Shown piece after piece: positions 1 to 7,472 of a stretch of DNA of 8,949 nucleotides. This stretch comes from Gammaproteobacteria bacterium. Lineage in GTDB: Bacteria; Pseudomonadota; Gammaproteobacteria; Competibacterales; Competibacteraceae. The stretch is from positions 1-8,949 of the forward strand of contig JAIFNF010000101.1 in NCBI GenBank assembly GCA_020047885.1, in the 5' to 3' direction. The translations under genes and the position numbers were made by a program. The notes under the pieces are model-generated. The model worked only from the letters and a program-made list of their open reading frames with translations, ran no database searches and was not told where the DNA came from. Every line of letters begins with the position of its first letter. Positions within the stretch are counted from its first letter, which is position 1.

Positions 1-103
1 CTGCAAAACTGCCGCCTACGGGCATTTTGGCCGCGAAGAACCGGAATTCACCTGGGAGCGCACCGACAAGGCCGACGCCCTGCGCGACGCTGCCGGACTC
101 TAA
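1..103 (+). CDS. metK: S-adenosylmethionine synthetase, C-terminal end (partial)
   Basis: This is the last 33 codons of a gene that begins outside the window, read in the frame starting at base 2 and ending with TAA at 101-103. The peptide contains AAYGHFGRE followed by [13 protein letters not shown], which is the typical C-terminus of bacterial MetK. MetK joins methionine and ATP to make S-adenosylmethionine in the cytoplasm. The catalytic parts lie upstream and cannot be checked here. The position just before an SAH riboswitch and ahcY, on the same strand, groups the activated methyl cycle genes together and supports the call. Confidence 0.88.
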   Translation, partial: CKTAAYGHFGREEPEFTWERTDKADALRDAAGL

Positions 104-106
104 ATC

Positions 107-157
107 AGGGAGTTAGCGAGATAGGGAGTTAGCGATTTTTGCTACTCGCTATTCGCT
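107..157. repeat. Short direct and inverted repeat cluster after metK
   Basis: The 13-mer AGGGAGTTAGCGA occurs twice, at 107-119 and 123-135, with a 16-base period. Two TCGCT copies at 146-150 and 153-157 are the inverse complement of its AGCGA core, so alternative hairpins can form, for example TAGCGA 130-135 with TCGCTA 146-151, and AGCGAG 115-120 with CTCGCT 145-150. A run of five T (136-140) lies in the loop. It could be part of the metK transcript end, or a copy of a dispersed intergenic repeat. It does not have the usual stem-then-T-run layout of an intrinsic terminator. Confidence 0.5.
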
Positions 158-176
158 CATCACTTGATTGCCCCCC

Positions 177-249
177 TGCCGAGGGGCGCTGCAACGGTAT
201 CCCCGTCAGGCTCGGCATGGGATGGCTTAAACCGCCAACGGCGCCCGTT
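177..249 (+). promoter_or_regulatory. SAH riboswitch upstream of ahcY
   Basis: The stretch matches the S-adenosylhomocysteine riboswitch consensus. GCCGAG (178-183) pairs with CTCGGC (211-216) to form the basal stem. The conserved GGGCGCTGCAACGG core follows, with a small inner hairpin of ACGG (194-197) and CCGT (203-206). The conserved GTCAGGCTCGG lies on the 3' side of the basal stem. Downstream, AACGGCGCCC supplies the pseudoknot strand: GCGCCC (241-246) is complementary to GGGCGC (184-189). This class is an on switch: SAH binding raises expression of genes that remove SAH. The Shine-Dalgarno GGAG (260-263) lies 14 bases after the pseudoknot, so control at translation start is plausible, though I could not define the expression platform. 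Confidence 0.92.
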
Positions 250-270
250 CATTTCTGATGGAGACATGCT

Positions 271-1672
271 ATGAACGCCGTTGTACGCGAAACCGTTTTT
301 ACTGATTTCCACGTCGCTGACCTGAAGCTGGCTGACTGGGGCCGCAAGGAAATCGCCATTGCCGAAACCGAAATGCCGGGGCTGATGGCCATCCGCGACG
401 AATACCGGGCGCAGCAGCATTGCCGGTTCCCTGCACATGACCATTCAGACCGCGGTGCTGATTGAGACCCTGGCCGATCTGGGCGCGGACATTCGCTGGG
501 CCTCCTGCAACATCTTTTCCACCCAGGATCACGCCGCCGCCGCTATCGCCGCTAAAGGCATCCCGGTGTTCGCCTATAAGGGCGAATCGCTGGAGGAATA
601 CTGGGATTTCACCCACCGCATTCTGGCATGGAGCGATGGCGGCGCGCCGAACATGATTCTCGACGATGGCGGCGACGCCACGTTACTGGTCACACTGGGC
701 AGCCGGGCGGAGAGTGATCGCTCGCTGATCGCTAAACCGACCTGTGAAGAAGAGCAGGTGCTGTTCGCCGCGATTCATCGGCAACTGGAGCGCCAACCGG
801 GCTGGTATTCCAAAATCCTGGCGAACATCAAGGGCGTCACGGAAGAGACGACGACGGGCGTCCATCGGCTGTATCAGATGGAGAAAGAGGGTCGGCTGCC
901 CTTCCCGGCGTTCAACGTCAACGATTCCGTCACCAAGTCCAAATTCGACAACCTGTACGGTTGCCGCGAGTCGCTGGTCGATGGCATCAAGCGGGCGACG
1001 GATGTGATGATCGCCGGCAAAATTGCGGTAGTTTTGGGCTATGGCGATGTCGGCAAAGGCTGCGCTCAGTCGCTGCGGGGACTCGGCGCGACGGTCTGGG
1101 TGACGGAAATTGACCCGATTTGCGCTTTACAAGCTGCGATGGAAGGCTATCGGGTGGTGCGCATGGATGAGATCGTCGATCAGGCCGATATCTTCGTCAC
1201 CGCGACCGGCAATGTGCATGTGATTAACCACGATCACCTGACGCGGATGAAGAATCAGGCCATTGTCTGCAATATCGGCCATTTTGATTCTGAAATTGAA
1301 GTCGCCAGTTTGAAGCAATACCAGTGGGACAATATCAAGCCACAAGTCGATCACATCATCTTCCCGGACGGCAAGCGCATTATCTTGCTGGCCGAAGGGC
1401 GACTGGTCAATCTGGGTTGTGCGACCGGGCACCCTTCCTTCGTGATGAGCAACAGCTTCGCTAACCAGACGCTGGCGCAGATCGAGTTGTTTAATCATCG
1501 CGACCAGTATGAAAACAAGGTCTATGTGTTGCCGAAACATCTCGACGAGAAAGTGGCGCGACTGCATCTGGGCCGGATTGGAGCGAAATTGACGGTGCTG
1601 ACTGCGGATCAGGCGGCGTATATCGGCGTTGCTGCCGAGGGGCCGTATAAAGCTGAGAATTACCGCTACTAA
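271..1672 (+). pseudogene. ahcY: Adenosylhomocysteinase gene broken by a frameshift
   Basis: The gene hydrolyses S-adenosylhomocysteine to adenosine and homocysteine with bound NAD. Its start is ATG 271, seven bases after GGAG. The first 49 codons (to Q49, base 417) read as a normal AhcY N-terminus, including [19 protein letters not shown]. After base 418 the family sequence continues one frame over as [18 protein letters not shown], from base 419 to the stop at 1670-1672, ending in the conserved YRY. In intact homologues about six residues (PLKGAR-like) lie between QQ and IAG. Only one base, C418, remains, which fits a 17-nt deletion. Unshifted, the protein would be near 470 residues, the normal length. 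The first frame instead stops at 463-465. Either the gene is inactive or the deletion is a sequencing or assembly error; the sequence alone cannot decide. Confidence 0.85.
437..1672 (+). CDS. ahcY: Adenosylhomocysteinase, long open frame after the frameshift
   Basis: This 411-codon frame carries nearly all of AhcY. Seen directly, numbered from M437: DDGGD at 76-80 and TEETTTG at 135-141 (substrate-domain acid residues equivalent to rat D131 and E156), [11 protein letters not shown] at 162-172 (equivalents of N181, K186, D190 and N191), and the NAD-binding GYGDVGKG at 201-208. The [11 protein letters not shown] block and the terminal YRY are present. It also has the roughly 36-residue insertion seen in the long bacterial subtype. 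A protein starting at this internal ATG would lack the first 55 residues, including the catalytic histidine equivalent to rat H55, whose codon is 434-436, immediately before the ATG. It has no obvious ribosome binding site. A functional product from this start is therefore unlikely. The frame is listed because an automatic annotation would report it. Confidence 0.75.
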   Translation: MTIQTAVLIETLADLGADIRWASCNIFSTQDHAAAAIAAKGIPVFAYKGESLEEYWDFTHRILAWSDGGAPNMILDDGGDATLLVTLGSRAESDRSLIAKPTCEEEQVLFAAIHRQLERQPGWYSKILANIKGVTEETTTGVHRLYQMEKEGRLPFPAFNVNDSVTKSKFDNLYGCRESLVDGIKRATDVMIAGKIAVVLGYGDVGKGCAQSLRGLGATVWVTEIDPICALQAAMEGYRVVRMDEIVDQADIFVTATGNVHVINHDHLTRMKNQAIVCNIGHFDSEIEVASLKQYQWDNIKPQVDHIIFPDGKRIILLAEGRLVNLGCATGHPSFVMSNSFANQTLAQIELFNHRDQYENKVYVLPKHLDEKVARLHLGRIGAKLTVLTADQAAYIGVAAEGPYKAENYRY

Positions 1673-1680
1673 CCGATTAC

Positions 1681-1720
1681 GACCGCGCCTCTTTTTGTAA
1701 AGAGGTGCGGTCTATATTTT
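1681..1720 (+). terminator. Intrinsic terminator after ahcY
   Basis: GACCGCGCCTCTTT (1681-1694) and AAAGAGGTGCGGTC (1699-1712) form a 14-base-pair stem with one G-U pair around a TTGT loop. TATATTTT follows at 1713-1720. It starts eight bases after the ahcY stop and should end the metK-ahcY side transcript. Confidence 0.85.
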
Positions 1721-1745
1721 CAAAGTATCTATAGCTGTTCACCAA

Positions 1746-1763
1746 ATTGCTTCAATCAGCAAT
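1746..1763. promoter_or_regulatory. Candidate operator dyad upstream of the type I secretion genes
   Basis: ATTGCT (1746-1751) and AGCAAT (1758-1763) form a perfect inverted repeat with a six-base spacer, about 110 bases before the ABC transporter start. The size suits a dimeric DNA-binding regulator. The surrounding region, 1713-1871, is AT-richer than its neighbours and has no coding signal. I saw no convincing -35/-10 pair there; TTGTCG 1814-1819 with TACCAT 1835-1840 is the nearest, but the 15-base spacer is short. A functional role is inference only. Confidence 0.25.
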
Positions 1764-1871
1764 ACTGCATTAGTGCCAACAGTCGAGTTTTAAACTTCAA
1801 TTCTTGCGCGGTTTTGTCGAGCGCTTTTTGCTGTTACCATGATTGCTTAAACTTCTTCAGCGTGCCCCTTC

Positions 1872-3644
1872 ATGATCAAACCCAAAGCCGAACTTTCAGA
1901 TCTGCAGAAAATCCTGCACATCTGCCGCCAGTCTTTCGTCATCGCTGGTTTTTTTAGTCTGTTCATCAACTTGTTGATGCTGGCTCCCTCGCTGTACATG
2001 CTCCAGGTCTACGACCGGGTATTGGCCAGTCGCAGCGAATTCACCTTGCTGATGCTCACTCTGCTGATCATGGGTGCCCTGGTCGTCATGGGTGCCTTGG
2101 AATGGGTACGCTCGCAAATCCTCGTCCGAGTTGGCGCTCGGATGGATTCCCTGCTCAACGTCCGCCTGTTTTCCGCGGTATTCGATATCAGCTTGCGTCG
2201 ACCGGGCGGCGGTTCGGCGCAGGCATTAGGCGATCTCAATAACCTGCGTCAATTCCTGACCGGTAACGGCCTGTTCGCCTTCTTTGACGCCCCCTGGGTG
2301 CCGGTCTATCTGGTGGTGCTGTTCCTCCTGCACCCTTGGTTCGGCTGGTTTGCCATTATCGCGGCGCTGATCCTGAGTGCACTGACCGTCGCCACGGAAT
2401 TAGCGACCAGCAAACCTTTAGCGGCAGCCAATGCCGAGGCGATCGCGGCGAATAACTATGCCCAGAGCAACCTGCGCAACGTCGAGGTGCTGGAAGCTAT
2501 GGGGATGCTCCCGCGCATTCAACAACGCTGGCTGGAACGTCATACCCGCACGATGGGCCTGCAGGCGCTGGCTAGTGACCGGGCCGGCGCGTTGACCGCA
2601 ACCAGTAAGACGATGCGTATCTTGCTGCAATCGCTGATTCTCGGCCTGGGTGCCCTGCTGGCGGTAGAAAATGTCGTCAGTCCCGGCGTGATGATCGCCG
2701 CATCGATCCTGATGGGCCGTGCTCTGGCGCCGATTGATTTGCTGATCGGCACCTGGAAAGGCTTCGTGTCCACCCGCAATGCTTACCGGCGTCTTAACGA
2801 ACTGTTGCTCGCGATGCCCGAACGGCCACGCTACCTGTCGCTACCCCCGCCCAAGGGGGCACTGACGCTGGAGGGCATCGTCGTGGTACCGCCGGGTGCG
2901 CAAACGCCGGCCTTGCGCGGCGTCAGCTTGAGCATCACTGCGGGTGAGGTGGTGGGCGTCATCGGCCCGAGCGCCGCCGGCAAATCCACCCTAGCCCGCG
3001 CTGTTTTGGGCATCTGGCCGCTATACGCCGGTAAGGTTCGCCTGGATGGTGCCGACATCCAGAACTGGAATCGTGACGAAGTGGGTCCCTATCTCGGCTA
3101 TCTACCCCAAGACATCGAACTGTTCGATGGGACGATTGCTGAAAATATCGCCCGTTTCGGCGAGATTGACCCGGATCGAGTAGTGGCTGCCGCCCGGAAA
3201 GCCGGCGTCCACGAGATGATTCTGCAACTGCCCAAAGCCTACGATACCCGCATCGGCGAGGCTGGATCGGTGTTGTCCGGCGGTCAGCGCCAGCGCGTCG
3301 GTCTCGCCCGCGCCTTGTACGGCGATCCGGTGCTGGTGGTGCTGGATGAACCTAACTCCAATCTGGATGACCTCGGTGAAGCCGCACTGGCTCAGGCGAT
3401 GATTGACCTGAAACGCCGGGGCAGCACGGTGCTGATCATCAGTCACCGACTCAGTATTCTGGGGGTGGTCGACAAAATTCTGGTGTTGCGCGACGGCCAG
3501 GCGCAAATCTTTGGTCCCAGCGATCAGGTGCTGGCCCAGTTCATCCGGCCCGCTACCCCAGCCGGGCAACCCGCGACGGGCAGTCAGGGTCAACCACGGC
3601 CCATGGCGACGGTTCAGCCGGTCAGCCAAGCCCAGCCCTCCTGA
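1872..3644 (+). CDS. Type I secretion ABC transporter (permease fused to ATPase), PrtD/RsaD type
   Basis: A 590-residue inner-membrane exporter that powers one-step secretion of a protein from cytoplasm to outside. The N-terminal half has about six hydrophobic segments (roughly 20-46, 57-79, 137-173 as a pair, 245-266 and 269-292). SLYMLQVYDRVLASRS near 41-56 is typical of the PrtD family. The nucleotide-binding half has Walker A GPSAAGKST at 365-373, the Q-loop LPQDIELFDGTIAENI, signature LSGGQRQR at 468-475, Walker B LVVLDE at 488-493 followed by the family's PNSNLD, and the H-loop histidine H525, so the ATPase looks intact. There is no N-terminal C39 peptidase-like domain, unlike HlyB. The last 30 or so residues are rich in Pro, Gln and Ala. 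The start is ATG 1872: an in-frame TAA lies at 1848-1850 with no other start between. The Shine-Dalgarno is weak. The adaptor gene follows after 13 bases. The substrate is unknown. Confidence 0.92.
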   Translation: MIKPKAELSDLQKILHICRQSFVIAGFFSLFINLLMLAPSLYMLQVYDRVLASRSEFTLLMLTLLIMGALVVMGALEWVRSQILVRVGARMDSLLNVRLFSAVFDISLRRPGGGSAQALGDLNNLRQFLTGNGLFAFFDAPWVPVYLVVLFLLHPWFGWFAIIAALILSALTVATELATSKPLAAANAEAIAANNYAQSNLRNVEVLEAMGMLPRIQQRWLERHTRTMGLQALASDRAGALTATSKTMRILLQSLILGLGALLAVENVVSPGVMIAASILMGRALAPIDLLIGTWKGFVSTRNAYRRLNELLLAMPERPRYLSLPPPKGALTLEGIVVVPPGAQTPALRGVSLSITAGEVVGVIGPSAAGKSTLARAVLGIWPLYAGKVRLDGADIQNWNRDEVGPYLGYLPQDIELFDGTIAENIARFGEIDPDRVVAAARKAGVHEMILQLPKAYDTRIGEAGSVLSGGQRQRVGLARALYGDPVLVVLDEPNSNLDDLGEAALAQAMIDLKRRGSTVLIISHRLSILGVVDKILVLRDGQAQIFGPSDQVLAQFIRPATPAGQPATGSQGQPRPMATVQPVSQAQPS

Positions 3645-3657
3645 ACGAGACGCGCTC

Positions 3658-5037
3658 ATGTCCCAGACTCTGACTCAACCGACGGCTTCACTCGCCGAAA
3701 AACCGGCCACTCCCCTGGCACCACTCGCACGAAAATTGGAAGTTCCCCCCGCGCCCACCGATGACCGCCCCGTGCGCTGGATCGGATTTCTCATCCTGCT
3801 GGCGGCTTTTGGCGGCTTTGGCGGCTGGGCAGCAACGGCGCAAATTGATAGCGCCGCCGTCGCGCCCGGCATGGTGACCGTCGAATCCTACCGCAAGACC
3901 GTTCAGCATCTGGAAGGCGGCATTGTTAAAGATATCCTGGTGCGCGATGGCGATACGGTGAAAGAAGGGGAAGTGCTGCTACGCATGGATGGCACCCAGG
4001 CGCGCGCCCAACTGGAAATCGCCCGGGTTCAGTACTATTCGACGCTGGCTCTGGAATCCCGGTTACTGGCCGAGCGTCATCAGGCGGAGACCATCACCAT
4101 CCCCGGAGCACTGAAACAGGAAGAACAAGACCCTCGGGTTCGTGAGGCGATCCAAGTTGAGCAGCAGACCTTTAGCGCCCGGCGCAGCTCCATTAAAGGC
4201 GAGGTATCGCTACTGCGCCAGCGCATCGAGCAATTACAGGAGCAAATGCGTGGTCTGGACGCGTTATCCAAGAGCAAGCAGCAGCGCATTACGTCCTACA
4301 CCAGTGAAGCCAGTGACTTTGGCGAACTGGCCAAACGGGGCTTCAGCGACAAGCTACGCCAGCGCGAACTGGAGCGGGCGGCCTCTGAATTGGAAGGCGA
4401 ACGTGCCCAACATCTCTCGGATCTGTCCCGCGCCAAATTGCAGATTAGCGAGACGGAGTTGCAAATCCTTCAAGTACAAAAGAAATTCCAAACCGAGATT
4501 GCCGAGCAGTTGCGCGAAGTACAGTCTCGGCTGTTCGATTTGCGCGAGCGGATGCGCGCCTTACAGGATACCGTCGAACGCATTGAAGTCCGGGCGCCCG
4601 CCAGTGGCACGGTCGTAGGGATGGCAACGCATACGGTCGGCGGCGTCATTTCACCCGGCACGGCGATTCTGGACATCGTGCCGCAGGGCGAACAGCTCGT
4701 TGTGGAGGCTCATGTCCAGGTGACGGATATTGACAAAGTACATCCTGGCTTGCAGGCCGAAGTGCGGTTCTCGGCGTTTAAATCCCGGACGACGCCCGTG
4801 CTGGAAGGCCAGGTGCAAACGGTATCCGCAGATCGATTGACGGATCGGGCGACCAATCTGCCGTACTACTTGGCGCGGGTGCGGGTGTCGGATACGGAAA
4901 TGTCAAAATTGGAAGGTCAAACCCTACTACCCGGTATGCCCGCCGAGGTCATCATCAAGACCGGTGAGCGCACCCTGTTGCAATATCTGTTACAACCCTT
5001 TACGGATGCTGCTGCCCGTTCGTTCCGGGAGAAGTAG
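3658..5037 (+). CDS. Type I secretion membrane-fusion protein, HlyD/PrtE family
   Basis: A 459-residue periplasmic adaptor that links the ABC exporter to an outer-membrane TolC-like channel. Residues 1-40 are a Pro/Ala-rich cytoplasmic segment. A single membrane helix lies at about 41-61 (WIGFLILLAAFGGFGGW). A lipoyl-like half follows at about 80-112 (GGIVKDILVRDGDTVKEGE). A long charged coiled-coil region spans about 115-305. The second lipoyl half begins with VRAPASGTVVG at about 311-321, then a beta-barrel domain runs toward the C-terminus with LPGMPAEVIIKTGERT. The open frame extends upstream to 3511, inside the ABC gene, but ATG 3658 is preferred: it sits 13 bases after the ABC stop and yields the expected N-terminus. 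The Shine-Dalgarno is weak (GAG in ACGAGAC), so translation may be coupled to the ABC gene. The end overlaps rmd on the opposite strand by 38 bases. Confidence 0.92.
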   Translation: MSQTLTQPTASLAEKPATPLAPLARKLEVPPAPTDDRPVRWIGFLILLAAFGGFGGWAATAQIDSAAVAPGMVTVESYRKTVQHLEGGIVKDILVRDGDTVKEGEVLLRMDGTQARAQLEIARVQYYSTLALESRLLAERHQAETITIPGALKQEEQDPRVREAIQVEQQTFSARRSSIKGEVSLLRQRIEQLQEQMRGLDALSKSKQQRITSYTSEASDFGELAKRGFSDKLRQRELERAASELEGERAQHLSDLSRAKLQISETELQILQVQKKFQTEIAEQLREVQSRLFDLRERMRALQDTVERIEVRAPASGTVVGMATHTVGGVISPGTAILDIVPQGEQLVVEAHVQVTDIDKVHPGLQAEVRFSAFKSRTTPVLEGQVQTVSADRLTDRATNLPYYLARVRVSDTEMSKLEGQTLLPGMPAEVIIKTGERTLLQYLLQPFTDAAARSFREK

Positions 5038-5929
5038 GCGTCGGGTACAGACTGTCCAAAATCGCCGCCAGCGGATAATCCGGCTGCTCGCCAATCAGCG
5101 CGAGCAGTTTCCGGTTGGAACCGATCAGTCGATGCACTTCATTGGCGCGGACAAAAGCCGGATTGACCCGCACTTCGATGGCATACCCGGCGATCCGGTT
5201 CATGGTCGTGATGACTTCGCCGAGCGCGATGCCCTGACCAGAACAGATGTTCACCGTTTCGCTGACAACATCGCGATCCAGCAACCGTCGATACGCTTCC
5301 ACGACAAAGCGCACGTCGGAGAAATCGCGGATCACGTCCAGATTACCCAGTTCAATGAACGGCTGACGGCGGCGGTAACAGCCGACGATCTTCGGCAGTA
5401 GAAAACGCTCATCCTGGCCGGAGCCGGTGTAATTGAAGGGACGGGTGATCAGGATCGGCAATCGATCCTGATAAGTGTGTGCCAAATGCTCCATTGCCAG
5501 TTTGCTCATGGCGTAATGGTTCACCGGTGCCGGACAGAGCGTTTCATCAATCACTTCGACCGGCGGGTTCCCATACACATTGGCGCTACTGGCCAGCAGG
5601 ACTTTACGGGGTTGCAGACCGACCGCCAGGATGGCGTCGAGCAGGTTGAGCGTCCCGAACAGGTTGGTCTGGTACATCTCCAGCGGGTCGCCATGCGGGA
5701 CGAAAGTAATCGCGGCCAGATGGATAATGTAGTCGGGTTGAACCGCCTCCAGCGCGGTACGCAATGACTCCGGACGCGCCAAATCGGCGCACTGTTCGTC
5801 AGCACCAATCGCCGGATTGCGCAACAAGCCAATGACCCGATAACCCGCGGCCTGCAAATGCGCCCGTAGATGTTGGCCGGTGAAGCTGCGGGCACCCGTG
5901 ATCAGGACGGTGCTAGAAGGAGACGCCAC
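5000..5929 (-). CDS. rmd: GDP-4-dehydro-6-deoxy-D-mannose reductase (NAD(P)-dependent epimerase/dehydratase family)
   Basis: A short-chain dehydrogenase-fold sugar nucleotide enzyme that should reduce the product of Gmd to GDP-D-rhamnose in the cytoplasm. Seen, in a 309-residue version: nucleotide-binding TGARSFTG at 11-18, HLAA at 70-73, Ser114/Ser115 in LASSANVYG, and the catalytic YAMSK with Y139 and K143. The length fits Rmd (about 300). The frame can be extended to a TTG at 5956, but GTG 5929 is preferred because it leaves the usual short lead before the first beta strand, VLITGA. With this start it overlaps the end of gmd by 17 bases, which suggests translational coupling. Adjacency to gmd is the main reason for choosing Rmd over other epimerases. 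GDP-L-fucose synthase is a less likely alternative. Confidence 0.82.
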   Translation of the reverse strand: MASPSSTVLITGARSFTGQHLRAHLQAAGYRVIGLLRNPAIGADEQCADLARPESLRTALEAVQPDYIIHLAAITFVPHGDPLEMYQTNLFGTLNLLDAILAVGLQPRKVLLASSANVYGNPPVEVIDETLCPAPVNHYAMSKLAMEHLAHTYQDRLPILITRPFNYTGSGQDERFLLPKIVGCYRRRQPFIELGNLDVIRDFSDVRFVVEAYRRLLDRDVVSETVNICSGQGIALGEVITTMNRIAGYAIEVRVNPAFVRANEVHRLIGSNRKLLALIGEQPDYPLAAILDSLYPTPTSPGTNGQQHP

Positions 5930-6947
5930 GCTGGTTTCTTCGCAGATCCGCCTCAACCATCAACCGGCACAGTTCATCCAGCGAAGTTTTTGGCTGCCAA
6001 CCCAGGACATCCAGCGCCTTGCGCGGGTTGCCTTGCAGAATATCGACTTCGCAGGGTCGGTAGAAACGGGGATTGACGCGAACCCGGATCTGGCCGGTGC
6101 GAACATCACGACCCGCTTCCCGTTCTGCCTGTCCCTGCCACTCCAACTCAATATTGACCGCCTTGAAAGCCAGTTCTACAAAATGCCGCACCGTCCACGT
6201 TTGGTTGGTGGCCAAGACATAGGTATCCGGTTCGCTGTGTTGCAACATCCGGTACATGCCTTCCACATACTCCAGGGCATAACCCCAGTCGCGCTGGGCG
6301 TCCATATTGCCCAGTTCCAGGCTATCCTGCTGACCCAGACTGATGCGGGCGGCAGCGTCAGTGATCTTGCGGGTCACGAACTCTTTGCCGCGCAGTGGGG
6401 ATTCGTGATTAAACAAAATGCCGCTGCACGCGAACAGGTCGTAGGATTCGCGGTAATTGACCGTAGACCAGTGGGCGAACAGCTTGGCGACCCCGTAGGG
6501 ACTGCGCGGGTGGAAAAAAGTGGTCTCGGTTTGCGGCAATTCGTGAATTTTGCCGTACATTTCCGAGGTGGACGCTTGGTAAAAGCGAATGTTCCGATTG
6601 ACCGTGCGAATCGCTTCCAGCAAGTGCAGGACGCCGATGCCGGTAATTTGGGCGGTGGTGATTGGTTGATCGAAGGAGACGCCCACGAAGCTCTGCGCCG
6701 CCAAGTTGTACACCTCATCTGGTTCGGTGCGTTGCAGCAGGCGGATGCTGGCGCCGGGGTCGGTCAGATCATATTCCACCAGTTCGAGTTGTGGGTGGTT
6801 GTGAACCCCCAGTTCCTCCAGTCGCCAGAAGTTGACCGAACTAGTGCGACGGTACGTTCCATAGACCCGATAACCCCGTTCGAGTAGCAGTTGGGTCAGA
6901 TAGGCACCGTCTTGGCCGGTGACGCCGGTGATGATTGCGTGCTTCAT
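5913..6947 (-). CDS. gmd: GDP-mannose 4,6-dehydratase
   Basis: A 344-residue cytoplasmic enzyme that converts GDP-D-mannose to GDP-4-dehydro-6-deoxy-D-mannose, the branch point to GDP-rhamnose, GDP-fucose and GDP-perosamine. Seen: the NADP-binding [11 protein letters not shown] at 7-17, YRRTSS at 32-37, [13 protein letters not shown] at 80-92, STSEMYG at 126-132 with T127 and E129, and YGVAK with Y151 and K155. Also present are [17 protein letters not shown] and the conserved VNPRFYRP near the C-terminus. All are hallmarks of Gmd, and the length is normal. The start is ATG 6947; a TTG directly before it is possible but less likely. A GAG sits nine bases upstream of the start. rmd follows with an overlap, so the pair is probably one operon. 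A hairpin terminator upstream separates it from the PII gene, so it may need its own promoter. Confidence 0.95.
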   Translation of the reverse strand: MKHAIITGVTGQDGAYLTQLLLERGYRVYGTYRRTSSVNFWRLEELGVHNHPQLELVEYDLTDPGASIRLLQRTEPDEVYNLAAQSFVGVSFDQPITTAQITGIGVLHLLEAIRTVNRNIRFYQASTSEMYGKIHELPQTETTFFHPRSPYGVAKLFAHWSTVNYRESYDLFACSGILFNHESPLRGKEFVTRKITDAAARISLGQQDSLELGNMDAQRDWGYALEYVEGMYRMLQHSEPDTYVLATNQTWTVRHFVELAFKAVNIELEWQGQAEREAGRDVRTGQIRVRVNPRFYRPCEVDILQGNPRKALDVLGWQPKTSLDELCRLMVEADLRRNQRGVSF

Positions 6948-6961
6948 CAATTTCTCAGTTC

Positions 6962-6995
6962 AATCAAAACGCCCCGCTTGGCGACAGGGGGGCGT
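6962..6995 (-). terminator. Intrinsic terminator after the PII gene
   Basis: On the minus strand ACGCCCC (6995-6989) pairs with GGGGCGT (6975-6969), a seven-base-pair GC-rich stem with a 13-base loop, followed by TTTTGATT. It lies 22 bases after the PII stop and before the gmd start, so it likely limits read-through from the nitrogen genes into gmd. The U-run is short. Confidence 0.6.
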
Positions 6996-7016
6996 GGAAA
7001 AGGAAGGATTCAGAGT

Positions 7017-7394
<378 letters not shown>

Positions 7395-7410
7395 TCACAT
7401 AGGGAATATA

Positions 7411-7422
7411 ACCGAAATCGGT
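7411..7422. promoter_or_regulatory. Candidate palindromic operator upstream of the PII gene
   Basis: ACCGAAATCGGT is a 12-base palindrome (five-base arms, two-base centre) 56-67 bases before the PII start. Next to it, on the minus strand, is TATATT, which could be a -10 element, but no good -35 is visible. No sigma-54 GG/GC promoter pattern was found in this spacer, although glnK genes often use one. Function is inference. Confidence 0.22.
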
Positions 7423-7435
7423 AGCGGATGCGCGA

Positions 7436-7459
7436 GGGGCGTGGTTGAAACCGCGCCCC
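7436..7459. terminator. GC-rich hairpin between amt and the PII gene
   Basis: GGGGCGTGG (7436-7444) and CCGCGCCCC (7451-7459) form a nine-base stem with one imperfect pair and a six-base loop, 14 bases after the amt stop. Neither strand has a following T-run, so it may be an attenuator or an RNA-stabilising hairpin rather than a full terminator. Confidence 0.35.
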
Positions 7460-7472
7460 CCATGCCCCTCCC

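Noticed and set aside
1127..1567. A 146-codon minus-strand frame opposite ahcY
   Set aside because: It is a shadow of the AhcY coding sequence with no family resemblance and no ribosome binding site seen.
2069..2096. A direct repeat of CATGGGTGCC inside the ABC transporter gene
   Set aside because: It encodes a repeated Met-Gly-Ala-Leu in a membrane helix and is explained by coding for hydrophobic residues.
3511..3657. A 49-codon upstream extension of the HlyD-family adaptor
   Set aside because: It overlaps the ABC gene in another frame, is Arg/Pro/Ser-rich with no family match, and ATG 3658 gives the normal adaptor N-terminus.
3102..3659. A 185-codon minus-strand frame opposite the ABC ATPase domain
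   Set aside because: It is antisense to conserved Walker and signature motifs, has no recognisable protein features, and its reading is explained by codon bias of the real gene.
5880..6887. A 335-codon plus-strand open frame opposite gmd
   Set aside because: It lies wholly antisense to a well-recognised Gmd with all motifs, shows no domain I recognise, and is the usual shadow frame of GC-rich coding DNA.
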